Below are positions 7,754 through 16,117 of a stretch of 64,000 nt of DNA, in pieces. The first letter of the stretch is position 1. Every line of letters begins with the position of its first letter. Both the position numbers and the translations under genes were made by a program. The DNA is from Corallococcus macrosporus (GTDB lineage: Bacteria; Myxococcota; Myxococcia; Myxococcales; Myxococcaceae): assembly GCF_017302985.1 (NCBI RefSeq), contig NZ_JAFIMU010000007.1, forward strand, positions 558,001-622,000, written 5' to 3'. Below the pieces are notes generated by a model. It did not search any database. It had not been told where the DNA came from and worked only from the letters and a program-made list of their open reading frames with translations.

Positions 7754-8320
7754 GTGTCACGTCAATCCGTCAATCCTCCAGATCTATAAACCCCTAGAGA
7801 AAGTTGATGTAGGAGTAGGGAATAGGAAGAGGTGAGCGCCTGTGAGGTGCGCGCGTTTAGGGATTTTCGCCAACGCGGTTTTGACACCCTCCACTCTTGA
7901 CGCTCGCTCGTGCCGATAGCGGGGGCGCGAGCATGAGCCACGGCACCAGTGGTACCGCGAGGGAGTGTCACGTCAACGCGTCAAATCTCTAGTCTCATAA
8001 CCCCATAGAAAAAGTTGATGTAGGAGTAGGGAATAGGAAGAGGTGAGCGCCTGTGAGGTGCGCGCGTTTAGGGGTTTTCGCCGATGCGATTTTGACGCCG
8101 CCGCGCATGACGACTGCTCGTGCCGATAGCGGGGGGCGAGCATCAGCCACGGCACCAGCGGCACCGCTAGGAGGTGTCACGTCAAAGCGTCAGATCTCTA
8201 TTACTAAAACCCCTTAGCTAAAAGGTGGTGTAGGAGTAGAGATAAGGGAGAGGTGAGCGCCTGTGAGGTGCGCGCGTTTAGGGGTTTTCGGGGGCTCGAC
8301 GTTGACGTGCCGCCGTTGAC
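7754..8320 (+). repeat. Three tandem ~210-bp units with iteron-like motifs
   Basis: Units begin with GTGTCACGTCAA at 7754, 7965 and 8174. Each has two GTCAA words 8 bases apart, an A/T-rich stretch ending in AACCCC or ACCCC, a core of about 65 bases that is nearly identical in units 1 and 2 (7803-7869, 8014-8080) and diverged in unit 3 (to 8290), and two TTGAC-like words 14-16 bases apart in inverse orientation. Inside the core GAGGTGAGCGC and GAGGTGCGCGC repeat at 15-base spacing. No convincing protein is encoded on either strand. An origin of replication or a multi-operator control region fits best. Confidence 0.75.
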
Positions 8321-8535
8321 GCTCGCTTGGCACGACGGCAGGTTCGCGAGCGCGACTGACCATTCGGCTGAGCCACTCACGCTGAACCGCACTTATTTAG
8401 ATCCTGGGCGCAATGTTTCTCAGTGTTCGGGTTTGGCGCGAGCCCATCGCCGCCCACGGGCGAGGTATCGAGAAGCGTTCGCTCGGAGCTAGACGACGTC
8501 GGCCGTGACGGGCCGCTTTCTGGAGTTTTGACCCG

Positions 8536-9033
8536 ATGAGGCTTCACGACTCGGCGCCCCCAAGTGCCGATGCCGCACTGAGCAACGCGACACACTCAGT
8601 CTCCACCCGAGCAGAGCGACAAGCTGCCCTTGTGTCGCGGATTATGCTCGCACGTAGAACGAGCGACGTGCTGACCGAACGGCTGCTGTTTGCTGTTCTG
8701 CTCGTATCTGCCCGTCTTGTGATCAAGCAAGTCGTCAAGCTCGCGTGGCGCTTCGCAGGCTCGCCGTCTCCCGAAGACCTTGAACTGATCGCTGCGTTCG
8801 TAGTTCTTCGCGCGTTTGGGAAGTACGACCCCACGAGGGGCGGGCAGTCGTTCGGCGAAGTGGCTTACTTCCGCGCCGGGACAGCCTGCGAGCAGTTCGC
8901 GCGGATGAACGCGAGCGACGTTCACCTGAGCGACGGAGCACACAAGGGGCGCACGGTTGGGGGGAGCTTGGCGAGCGCCCCGCGATCCGTGTCGAGAGCA
9001 CTGACGCAACGACGCCGAAAGCCGACCGCGTGA
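8536..9033 (+). CDS. Sigma-70-like protein, region 2 part
   Basis: The 165-residue product carries a sigma-70 region 2 pattern: VVKLAWRFAGSPSPEDLEL, then LRAFGKYDPTRGGQSFGEVA, then a basic stretch. Region 4 is missing; it is encoded in the next frame, whose GTG overlaps this stop by 4 bp. A run of six G at 8959-8964 sits where a -1 shift would join the two into one continuous protein. Either two separately made subunits, a programmed frameshift, or a sequencing error is possible. Its likely role is to direct RNA polymerase to element promoters. Confidence 0.65.
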   Translation: MRLHDSAPPSADAALSNATHSVSTRAERQAALVSRIMLARRTSDVLTERLLFAVLLVSARLVIKQVVKLAWRFAGSPSPEDLELIAAFVVLRAFGKYDPTRGGQSFGEVAYFRAGTACEQFARMNASDVHLSDGAHKGRTVGGSLASAPRSVSRALTQRRRKPTA

Positions 9034-9341
9034 CGGGCAAGACGTGGCTTTGGCAGGAAGTTGAGGTTTCTCTTCGGGGGCTCGGCAGCAAGGATGCCGA
9101 CGACGAGAACCCCGAGCTGATGCTACTCGCCGCCGAGCGCCGGGCCCTTGTCCTCGAAGCCGTGCGCTACTTAGCGCCCGACCGGCGCGAGCTGGTCTCT
9201 CGCGTGTTCGGCATCAACCGGCCGGCGCAGTCCGTGCGTTCCGTGGCGGAAACCTGGGGAGCGCCGAAGAATCGAGTCGACCGGATGCTCGTGCATGCGT
9301 TGGCCGACCTGCGCCTGATGCTCGTCGAGCGTGGGCGCTGA
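9030..9341 (+). CDS. Sigma-70-like protein, region 4 part
   Basis: The 103-residue product (GTG start) reads LLAAERRALVLEAVRYLAPD followed by RRELVSRVFG and a C-terminal helix-turn-helix around SVRSVAETWGAPKNRVDRML, the usual region 4 that contacts the -35 element. The reading frame stays open upstream of the GTG across the end of the preceding gene, with text such as GERPAIRVESTD, which supports a once-continuous sigma protein. It is listed separately because the two frames are closed as given. Confidence 0.65.
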   Translation: MTGKTWLWQEVEVSLRGLGSKDADDENPELMLLAAERRALVLEAVRYLAPDRRELVSRVFGINRPAQSVRSVAETWGAPKNRVDRMLVHALADLRLMLVERGR

Positions 9342-9374
9342 GCTGCCCACCCTGACTGCCAAGAGACGCGCGCC

Positions 9375-9644
9375 GTGTGCTCGCTATCCATTAAGCCGGG
9401 CGAGGTCATCACCTACGAGCGAACGGTCGGGGCAAGGCACTTGGCTTGTTCAGACCGCGAGGCAGCTCGACGGCGCAACCTGTACGCGATGCCCTGCGAG
9501 CTATGCGGCGTGCGCCTGCTACGTGGGCAGGGCGAGCTGCTTGTCGACGAGTGCCTGACGGATGGCGGTGCGTGGCGCCGCCGCTGGCGGGCGAGGTGTG
9601 TCGACGTGCAGGCATGCCACTCACGGATCAAGTCCCATGAATAG
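9375..9644 (+). CDS. Small cysteine-containing protein, possible zinc finger
   Basis: The 89-residue product starts at a GTG 33 bases after the sigma part. It contains Cys2, Cys25, a CELC motif and three further cysteines near the C-terminus, a pattern seen in small zinc-binding proteins of phages. No family was recognised. It follows the sigma genes in the same direction and may be in their transcript. Confidence 0.45.
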   Translation: MCSLSIKPGEVITYERTVGARHLACSDREAARRRNLYAMPCELCGVRLLRGQGELLVDECLTDGGAWRRRWRARCVDVQACHSRIKSHE

Positions 9645-9656
9645 CGGTTTGCACGC

Positions 9657-10652
9657 TCAGTCGTCCTCACCCATGTCCGATAGGTGTGGCACCCACTCTG
9701 GTCTGAATCCAGCCAGCGCAGATGTGAGGTCAAAAGCAGGACCCCAGATCTGGCTCTGCTCAGCAATGGGCCTCTTCCAGAAAGACTCGACTTGGTCATC
9801 GGTGAAGTGAGGCCATAGCTGCCTGTTCTCGACTAGGTGCGAAAAGCAGTGCCGCGCGAGTGCCTCTGCCGCAATCGAATAGCGACATGCGCGGAGCTGG
9901 GACTCACGAGAGGGCAGGACATCCAACCCCTTCTCAGGGTCGTTGAAGTGCTCAATGTTGCTGCGGATGGCATACAACTGGAGGCAAAGATCCTGATAAT
10001 CTGGTCCTGCCAGCAGGACGCTCCTCTTCTTGAACTCGTGGCGGTCTCGCACCCGGGTCACCCCGTCCAGGGCGCGCACGAACTGGTGGATGCGCTCGCC
10101 CAAGTCGTTCTCAGTGAATGCGAGAAGGAATGTACTTATGGCAAGCTGCATCCGGCGCATGCCGGGCATCGCGAGGAGTTCCTGCAAATTGAACGCGAGA
10201 TTCTTTGCCCGGCGAAGGTGCGCCTCAGTGACGGCCTTAGGCATCATGCCCAATACACGGACGTGGCGATGCAGCTCGGCAATCTGCCGAACGTCGGGAC
10301 CGTCCCCACTGTTGGCACCTGTCAAATGCGTTCCAGCGCCCTCCAAAGCCAAGCGGTCGGACGCAAGCAGGCCCCAATATAAGTTTCCTGCCTTCCGCAT
10401 CAGTTCCAGATTCTGCCCGTCAAGCACGGCGGGGTGCTCGGACTTGGTCTTGATAATCAGGAACAGGCTGGATTTTTCAATATCCTCAGCTCGCATTGAG
10501 CCGAGCCACTTCTTCCAGTGCCCGGGCAGTTCAAAGGAACCCTCAGGATGCGCGGAGATTCCAGATCCCAGGTCTACAGGAGACTGGATGTCCGTGTCTG
10601 CATTGAGAGCGATGAGGGCGTACTTCTCTCCGACGTCTACTGGGAAGTTCAT
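9657..10652 (-). CDS. ApeA-like HEPN-domain protein, candidate defence gene
   Basis: I choose the ATG at 10652, giving 331 residues, because the frame upstream of it is of low quality. The C-terminal half reads IHQFVRALDGV ... LYAIRSNIEHFND ... EALARHCFSHLV, as in the Apea-like HEPN family. The HEPN RNase motif R-x4-H is present as R230 and H235. The N-terminal half (DIQSPVDLGSGI onward) is unassigned. Unlike its neighbours the gene reads leftward. HEPN proteins of this type are known or suspected RNases in abortive-infection systems, so a role in superinfection exclusion is plausible but not shown. Confidence 0.65.
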   Translation of the reverse strand: MNFPVDVGEKYALIALNADTDIQSPVDLGSGISAHPEGSFELPGHWKKWLGSMRAEDIEKSSLFLIIKTKSEHPAVLDGQNLELMRKAGNLYWGLLASDRLALEGAGTHLTGANSGDGPDVRQIAELHRHVRVLGMMPKAVTEAHLRRAKNLAFNLQELLAMPGMRRMQLAISTFLLAFTENDLGERIHQFVRALDGVTRVRDRHEFKKRSVLLAGPDYQDLCLQLYAIRSNIEHFNDPEKGLDVLPSRESQLRACRYSIAAEALARHCFSHLVENRQLWPHFTDDQVESFWKRPIAEQSQIWGPAFDLTSALAGFRPEWVPHLSDMGEDD

Positions 10653-11128
10653 GGAGGCACCTAAGTACCTAGACGTCGGTTGTGTCCAGGCCTGACAGAT
10701 ACCCTTCCAGGTGAGTGCAGCGGCCAGACACACCGCACCCGCTGTCGGTCGTGCGTAGGTGTGCGTGTGTAGGGGTGGGCGCTGCTTGCCGCTTCCCCCC
10801 CGGCTCGGACTTTCCGGCAGGGACGGATCTAGACCTTGCTCGGAGCGCGCACACGCTCGAAAAATTTCGAGAAAAAACGCGCGGCCCTGTGGCGATCTTC
10901 TCATGGAAGAGGCGTGATCCTGAACGCATCGCCCGCTGCGGCTACACCCGTGCGCGCCCCATCGAGTTTTGAGGCTCCCAAGGCGATGATTTTAGGGAAA
11001 ACCTCCACCGCGCCGAGCTTGCTCCCCCAGCAACCGACAGAAAAACTTCGCGAAACCGCACCCATTTAGCTTGGGTGGCGCGACCGACTAAGCGCGCTGA
11101 GCAGTGCTTCGCCGTCCGAGGTCACGCA
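10653..11128 (+). other. Non-coding control stretch upstream of the capsid genes
   Basis: This 476-base stretch separates the leftward HEPN gene from the rightward capsid operon. It contains A-rich patches (AAAAATTTCGAGAAAAAA near 10859) and copy 2 of the CCGCACCCATTTA motif at 11056-11068. A short open frame ends at 11069 but resembles nothing known. A terminase gene would be expected here in a phage and is not present. Confidence 0.5.
11056..11068 (+). promoter_or_regulatory. Element motif CCGCACCCATTTA, copy 2
   Basis: Identical to the copies at 7696 and 12487. It lies 6 bases before a GTG (11075) that is in frame with the portal gene and 60 bases before the preferred ATG. The following GGGTG can pair with CACCC of the motif. 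Confidence 0.5.
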
Positions 11129-12472
11129 ATGGGAATGCTCAACAGGGTGCGCGCCGCGCTGAGCGGCAGCAAGCGCAAGGGGACCGGCTTGGAGCTGAGC
11201 CGATGGACTTCGGCCCCGCCACGTCGCGAGGTGCCCGCGCTGCTCGCGGCGTATGCCGAAATGCCGTGGCTCGGGACGATCGTCGACACGGTCGGTGACG
11301 CCTTCGCTGGCGTGACGTGGCGTGCCTTCCAGCGGCGAGACCCCACGACTCGAAAGGCGCTCGTCGACGTGTCGCTTCGCCGGTCTTGTGGCGACGAGCG
11401 CCGCGAGCGGTTGAAGGCACTCGTCGACGTGGCGGGCGCGGTCGAGCTGCCCGACCATCCACTGCTGCGGCTGCTCGCGGACCCCAACGACTACATGACG
11501 GGTCGCGACTTCGCGAAGCTGTTCTGTACGCACTACGACCTGACGGGCGAGTTCTTCGCGGTCGTCGAGGAACTCGCGGGCGTGCCGGTCGGCCTATGGC
11601 CGGTGCCGCCCGATTGCGTGCTGATGCTGCCCGACCTGAGCAAGCCGCAGGCTGAGCGCACCTTCACGGTCACGGCTGGCGGTCGCATGTTCACGATTCC
11701 GACCGCGAACGTCGTCTACGTGAAGCGCCTGAACCCGGCTGACCCACTCGGGCGTGGCATCGGGATCGCCTATGCGCTCGGCGACGAGGTCGACACCGAC
11801 GAGCACGCCGCGCGCTACACGAAGAACGCTTTTTACAACAACATGCTGCCGGGCGCGGTCATCGCGATCGAGGGCTTCAACGAATCGCAGGCAGGCCCCG
11901 CGAAGGCATTCAAGGAATCGCTAGCACGGGAGTATGGCGGGCCGGCGAACGCGGGCCGGGTGATGATCACGAGCGGCAAGACGACGTTTGCCCGGCTCGA
12001 CACGCCCTTTCGTGACATGCAGCTCGTCGACCTCCGCCGATTCCTCATGGACTTCGTGCGGATGGTCTATCGCGTGCCGCCCGAGATCGTCGGCGACGTG
12101 ACGAGCAGTAACAGGGCGACGAGCTTCGCTGCACGCGAGCACCTGGCAGAGCAGGCGACGAAGCCGCGAGCCGAGGTGTTTCTCGCCGCAATCCAGAAGC
12201 ACCTTGCACCCCGCTTCGACGACGAAGTGATCCTTTCCTACGACTCACCCGTGCCCGCCGATCGCGAGCACCGGCTGCGTGTGATGGGTACGCTTCCAAG
12301 CGCGTTCACCTTCGACGAGTGGCGCACCGAAGCCGGGTTCAAGCCCCACCCCGAGCGTCACGGTTTCGCCGAGCTGTTGCCCGGACAGAAACCAAACGAG
12401 CCGCAGGCGACCCCGACGCCAGCCGCGGGCAGCTCAGCCGAAGCGAACGCCGAAGCCATCAGCGGCGACTGA
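11129..12472 (+). CDS. Phage portal protein, HK97 family
   Basis: The 447-residue protein starts MGMLNRVRAAL, as portal proteins of this family usually do; a GTG at 11075 would add 18 residues. Recognisable portal features are LGTIVDTVGDAFAGV near the start, the LTGEFFAVVEELAGVPVGLW strand, NPADPLGRGIG, and the FVRMVYRVPPEIVGD region with TSFAAREHL. The protein would form the dodecameric DNA gate of a capsid vertex. It heads the portal-protease-capsid group. A disordered Pro/Ala tail ends the protein. Confidence 0.9.
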   Translation: MGMLNRVRAALSGSKRKGTGLELSRWTSAPPRREVPALLAAYAEMPWLGTIVDTVGDAFAGVTWRAFQRRDPTTRKALVDVSLRRSCGDERRERLKALVDVAGAVELPDHPLLRLLADPNDYMTGRDFAKLFCTHYDLTGEFFAVVEELAGVPVGLWPVPPDCVLMLPDLSKPQAERTFTVTAGGRMFTIPTANVVYVKRLNPADPLGRGIGIAYALGDEVDTDEHAARYTKNAFYNNMLPGAVIAIEGFNESQAGPAKAFKESLAREYGGPANAGRVMITSGKTTFARLDTPFRDMQLVDLRRFLMDFVRMVYRVPPEIVGDVTSSNRATSFAAREHLAEQATKPRAEVFLAAIQKHLAPRFDDEVILSYDSPVPADREHRLRVMGTLPSAFTFDEWRTEAGFKPHPERHGFAELLPGQKPNEPQATPTPAAGSSAEANAEAISGD

Positions 12473-12486
12473 GCCACGCGCGAAAT

Positions 12487-12499
12487 CCGCACCCATTTA
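12487..12499 (+). promoter_or_regulatory. Element motif CCGCACCCATTTA, copy 3, with hairpin
   Basis: The motif ends 9 bases before the ATG of the protease gene. CGCACCC and the following GGGTGCG form a perfect 7-bp stem that ends at the start codon, so either a promoter or a translation-controlling hairpin is possible. Confidence 0.5.
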
Positions 12500-12508
12500 C
12501 CGGGTGCG

Positions 12509-13318
12509 ATGCCAAACCCGCTCACACGCTCTCTTCAGCTCGCCGCCGTTCGGAAGGATGCGACCGCGCTGACCGCCGTCGAGGCCGGTAGCGATCGGCG
12601 CGTCTACACGTTCCGGGCGAGCGACGGCGACTTCGATCGCTACTCCGACCGGCTGAACGTCAGGGGTTGGAGGATCGACGGGTACAACGCGAACGGCGTC
12701 GTTCTCTTCAATCACGACGACGGCGCGCAGGCTGCACTCACGGGAGCTGAGCCGCCGCTTCCTATCGGCAAGGGGCGCGTCTACGTCGAGAACGACGCGC
12801 TGATGATCGACGTCGAATTCGACGACGAAGACGACTTCGCGCGCAAGGTCGAGCGCAAGGTCGCGAAGGGCATCCTCAACGCTGTCTCAGTCCGTTACCT
12901 AATGCTTCCGGGCCAGTATCGCGCGAACGATCGCGGCGGCTTCGATTGCGACGCTCAAGAGCTGCTCGAAGTCTCGGTCGTGACGATCCCGGGGAACGCT
13001 CGCGCTTTGCGCGCGAAGTCGCTCGACGGTGAAGGTGAAGACCTCGTCGAGCGTATCGCGAAGCGTGTCGTCGAGCTGCTCGAAGGGCGAGAGAACGACA
13101 AGCCTGACGCGAGCGACGAGCAGGGCAAAAAGCCAAACACTGGCGACGAGCCCGCCGCCCCGAACGAGAGCAAGCCCGATACGGGCGAGCCGCCGTCTGC
13201 CGATGCGCCAAAGACAGACGACGAGGACGACAAGGCGAAGGGTCTCGACGCCGCCCAAGCCGCGAAGGTCTTCATCGAGGCGTTCAAGGGCTACATCCGA
13301 GGGAGTGACAAGGAATGA
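12509..13318 (+). CDS. Phage prohead protease, HK97 family
   Basis: The 269-residue protein has the prohead protease core in its first 170 residues: DGDFDRYSDRLNVRGW, VVLFNHDD with the likely catalytic His, GILNAVSVRYLML with the likely catalytic Ser, and ELLEVSVVTIPGNARA. The C-terminal 90 residues are acidic and low-complexity and may act as a scaffold, a role sometimes fused to this protease. It would mature the capsid. Its stop overlaps the start of the major capsid gene by 4 bp. Confidence 0.9.
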   Translation: MPNPLTRSLQLAAVRKDATALTAVEAGSDRRVYTFRASDGDFDRYSDRLNVRGWRIDGYNANGVVLFNHDDGAQAALTGAEPPLPIGKGRVYVENDALMIDVEFDDEDDFARKVERKVAKGILNAVSVRYLMLPGQYRANDRGGFDCDAQELLEVSVVTIPGNARALRAKSLDGEGEDLVERIAKRVVELLEGRENDKPDASDEQGKKPNTGDEPAAPNESKPDTGEPPSADAPKTDDEDDKAKGLDAAQAAKVFIEAFKGYIRGSDKE

Positions 13319-14400
13319 CTCGCAAGCAGATCGCGGAGATGGTGAAGGCGCTCGGCCCCGAGGTTGCGCGTGAGCTGATCGACGCGGCGGCCCGAAGCGC
13401 CCCCGGCCGCGTGGGTACGGACAGGGCGACGCGCGAGAGCAGCGTTTACGCGAGCGTCGCAAACTTCGGCGCGTTCACGAAGAGCGTCATCGCCTTGGGT
13501 CGCCGCACGAGTGCGACCGAGCTGCTCGACGCCGCGAAGCGCTTCGGCAATGCCGACGTGCAGAAGGCGGTTCAGCTCAGCAAGTTCGACTCGGCGGGCG
13601 TGCTCGTACCCATCCAGCAGAGCGGCGAAGTGATCGAGTTCCTGCGGCCCGACGCGGCCCTGCTCAAGCTCGGCGTGCGAACCCAGGCGTTTCGCGGCGA
13701 GCTGCACATGGGCACGCAGACGGGGACTTCGGTCTTCAAGTGGGTTGGCGAGGGGGAGACCGTCCCGAGGAGCGCGCCGAAGTACGGGAAGATCGTGCTC
13801 AAGGCGCACAAGGGCATGGTGCTGACGGACATCAGCAACGACCTGCTGCGCACGCCGGGGGTCGGTGACGCGGGCGTCGGAGAGGACATCCGCGCCACCG
13901 TGGCCCATGGTCTCGACGACGCCGGTTTCAACGGTGACGGCACGGGTGCCGCGCCGAAGGGGCTCTTCGTGCAGCTCGACCCCGCGCACACGTTCGCGAG
14001 CACAGGCACGACCGCTGCCGCCTACCTCGCCGACATCGACAAGGCGGTAGAGCTGCCGCTGACCGCTCACGTTCGCATGGGGACTGCGGCGTGGGTCATC
14101 CACCCGACGCGGGCAACCGCGCTGATGCAGCTCCAGGAGTCCGGCCTCTTCCTCTTCCGTGGGGAGATGCTCGACAAGGGGACGATTCGTGGCTTCCCGT
14201 TCGTGATGACCACGCGCGTACCCGTGTCGCGGATCACGTTCTCGTGCGACTGGCGTCAATTCCTCTACGGGATCGACGAGGATCTGATCCTCTCCGAGCA
14301 CGATACCCGCGCCGAGCACGACGAGACGACCGTTCGCGCGATCGTGAAGGGCGACTTCAGGCTGCGCCAGCCGAAGGCGTTCAGCTCGATCACCTACTAA
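13315..14400 (+). CDS. Phage major capsid protein, HK97 fold
   Basis: This 361-residue protein has an N-terminal helical delta-like region of about 90 residues. It is followed by typical major-capsid text: QSGEVIEFLRPDAALLKLGV, TSVFKWVGEGETVP, LTDISNDLLRTP, GLDDAGFNGDGTGAAPKGLF and a C-terminal RAIVKGDFRLRQPKAF. It would form the icosahedral shell after cleavage by the upstream protease, to which it is coupled by ATGA. It is the last capsid gene; no head-tail connector follows. Confidence 0.92.
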   Translation: MTRKQIAEMVKALGPEVARELIDAAARSAPGRVGTDRATRESSVYASVANFGAFTKSVIALGRRTSATELLDAAKRFGNADVQKAVQLSKFDSAGVLVPIQQSGEVIEFLRPDAALLKLGVRTQAFRGELHMGTQTGTSVFKWVGEGETVPRSAPKYGKIVLKAHKGMVLTDISNDLLRTPGVGDAGVGEDIRATVAHGLDDAGFNGDGTGAAPKGLFVQLDPAHTFASTGTTAAAYLADIDKAVELPLTAHVRMGTAAWVIHPTRATALMQLQESGLFLFRGEMLDKGTIRGFPFVMTTRVPVSRITFSCDWRQFLYGIDEDLILSEHDTRAEHDETTVRAIVKGDFRLRQPKAFSSITY

Positions 14401-14785
14401 CCCGACAGCGTGACACCGCGAAGGTCGCCGACGAGTGGGGAACCCCGGACCTAACCGTCGCCTTCGAGCACTCCCTCCGGCCTGGCATGCGCGCAAGGGC
14501 GGGCCGCGAGGGTAACTGTCGGGCGATCGCGGTCAGCGCGGGCCGCCCCCTGGACTCGGACTGGATGAAGGGCCGTCCGAGTGGCTGGGAAACGAGCTGC
14601 TTGGCGCGTACCTGCTGCCGACAAGGCATGTCGCTGCCTACAGCATGCCGCTTGTCAATGGGGCGTTCGTCTGAGGTGGAAATGTCTACCGATAGCCACG
14701 ACTTCTAGCGAGCTTTTGAGGTTGTCAGATCCGATTGGTATGTGGCGGATCGCTGCTGATGCTGGCGGCTGAACCTGGGGGCCAC
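14401..14785 (+). other. Non-coding gap after the capsid genes
   Basis: No complete gene is supported here. One frame between about 14516 and 14674 reads smoothly to a stop (ending LLPTRHVAAYSMPLVNGAFV) and may be the remnant of a lost gene, but it lacks a start and a stop codon cuts it at 14513. Head-tail connector genes would normally occupy this place. Confidence 0.4.
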
Positions 14786-16114
14786 ATGAGAGCTTTCGTA
14801 ATAGCCGTGCTGCTGCTGCTGACGGCCGGATGCGCTACGACTCGGGTCGTCAACCTCAACACGGGATACGGCAAGACAATCAGCTACACGCCCCTTGAGT
14901 CCGACCCTGTCGAGATAGGGCGGGATGCCTTCAAGCAAGCTGTCACGCAGCTTGTGCTCGACATGAAATTAGATGTCGCGTTCAAGGAAGTTGAACGGGA
15001 TGACAGTCGCTCCCTGCTCGCGTCGAGTGGCGGAGTCGTTGACGGTGCGCAGGGGCGAGCTGTCCCGTCGGCCTACGAGCGAATCTGCCAGCGACAGGAC
15101 GACCCCAACGGCTGCATGGGCATGTTGGCGGGTGGGCTTACGTTCGGGCCGATGGAACGCCGCATGATGGCGCTCTACTTCGCGCTCGATACTGTCTGGG
15201 AAGGCGTCGAGGATGCCATCCGAGACATGGTGAACGGGGCTGCTTTACGGGCCATGGTGACGACGATGATTGGGACGGCGCTTGTGATGCTCGTCGCGCC
15301 TGAGCCGATTACGAAGGTCATTGCAGTTGCGCTAACTGCATCGTTGATTGCCTATCTCGGCACAGGTCCGGTGTGGAATCTCGGGCGGGGGTTCCTGCGC
15401 CTTATGGACGAATCGAGGGACGCCGCGAACGTTTCGGAGCTGGAACGCGCTGGGCATCGCTTCGGAAAGATCCTTGGGGACAACGGCGCTCGGGTGCTCG
15501 TGATCGTCGCCCTGTCGGCGCTCGGCGGTAAGAACGCGATGGCGGCTCAGGGGCCGAGAATGCCGGGCTTCGCTCAGGCGGCGGTCAGGGCAGAGGCAGA
15601 AGGGGGCTTCGTGCTTGCTGGCGCGCTGTCGGGAGGGGTCCAGTCGATTTCGATCTCGGCTGCTGGGGTCCTCAACATTGCGCTTGCTCCGACTGCTGTT
15701 GCCGCGGTCGCAATGGGCCCCGGTGCTGGTGTGGGGACTCTACCTGCCGGGGGAGCTGGGGGCGGCATTCAGGGGGACCCAGATGGGGAGGTACACCACA
15801 TTTGCACGGACAAGAACGAGGTTTCGTCCGCTTCAGGAGGGCCGTGGACACCTCTATTTGAGAATTTTTTTAAGCAAGCCGATATGAAGATGAGTGATCG
15901 TGCCAACCAAGTTCGTATCAGTGGGCACCAGGGACCACATCCCCGTGGGTATCATGAGGAGATCTTTCGGCGCCTCACGTTGGCAATGAAAGGATGCCGA
16001 GATGTTGCGCAGTGCCGGGGCAGCTTGACTAGGGAGTTAGGTCGGATTGCGCGGGACCTGACAACGGAGGGAAGTAAGCTGCGAATGCTAATTACGAAGG
16101 CTGCTGGGAACTAA
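14786..16114 (+). CDS. sitA: SitA-like lipoprotein toxin with AHH nuclease domain
   Basis: I start at the ATG after GGGGGCC, giving 442 residues with signal peptide and lipobox TAGC (lipidated Cys16). The text after it, CATTRVVNLNTGYGKTISYT and GHRFGKILGDNGARVLVIV, matches my memory of the conserved SitA leader. SitA lipoproteins of Myxococcus are transferred between cells by TraA/TraB outer-membrane exchange and kill non-immune siblings. A hydrophobic stretch spans about residues 155-195. The C-terminal domain has the AHH-type motif EVHHICTDKNE (H337, H338), so it is probably a nuclease. The following imm11 gene starts 3 bases later. No SitB-like gene precedes it. Confidence 0.8.
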   Translation: MRAFVIAVLLLLTAGCATTRVVNLNTGYGKTISYTPLESDPVEIGRDAFKQAVTQLVLDMKLDVAFKEVERDDSRSLLASSGGVVDGAQGRAVPSAYERICQRQDDPNGCMGMLAGGLTFGPMERRMMALYFALDTVWEGVEDAIRDMVNGAALRAMVTTMIGTALVMLVAPEPITKVIAVALTASLIAYLGTGPVWNLGRGFLRLMDESRDAANVSELERAGHRFGKILGDNGARVLVIVALSALGGKNAMAAQGPRMPGFAQAAVRAEAEGGFVLAGALSGGVQSISISAAGVLNIALAPTAVAAVAMGPGAGVGTLPAGGAGGGIQGDPDGEVHHICTDKNEVSSASGGPWTPLFENFFKQADMKMSDRANQVRISGHQGPHPRGYHEEIFRRLTLAMKGCRDVAQCRGSLTRELGRIARDLTTEGSKLRMLITKAAGN

Positions 16115-16117
16115 GGC

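Noticed and set aside
7754-8320. CRISPR array
   Set aside because: Only three units of about 210 bases with conserved and diverged parts; no short repeats with spacers and no cas genes.
7762-8392. Small minus-strand proteins sharing NARTSQALTSS
   Set aside because: The similarity is simply the translation of the tandem DNA repeat; lengths and starts differ, and no ribosome sites are conserved.
10669-10929. N-terminal extension of the HEPN gene or a separate small gene
   Set aside because: Low-quality His/Arg-rich translation with no ribosome site; treated as control region.
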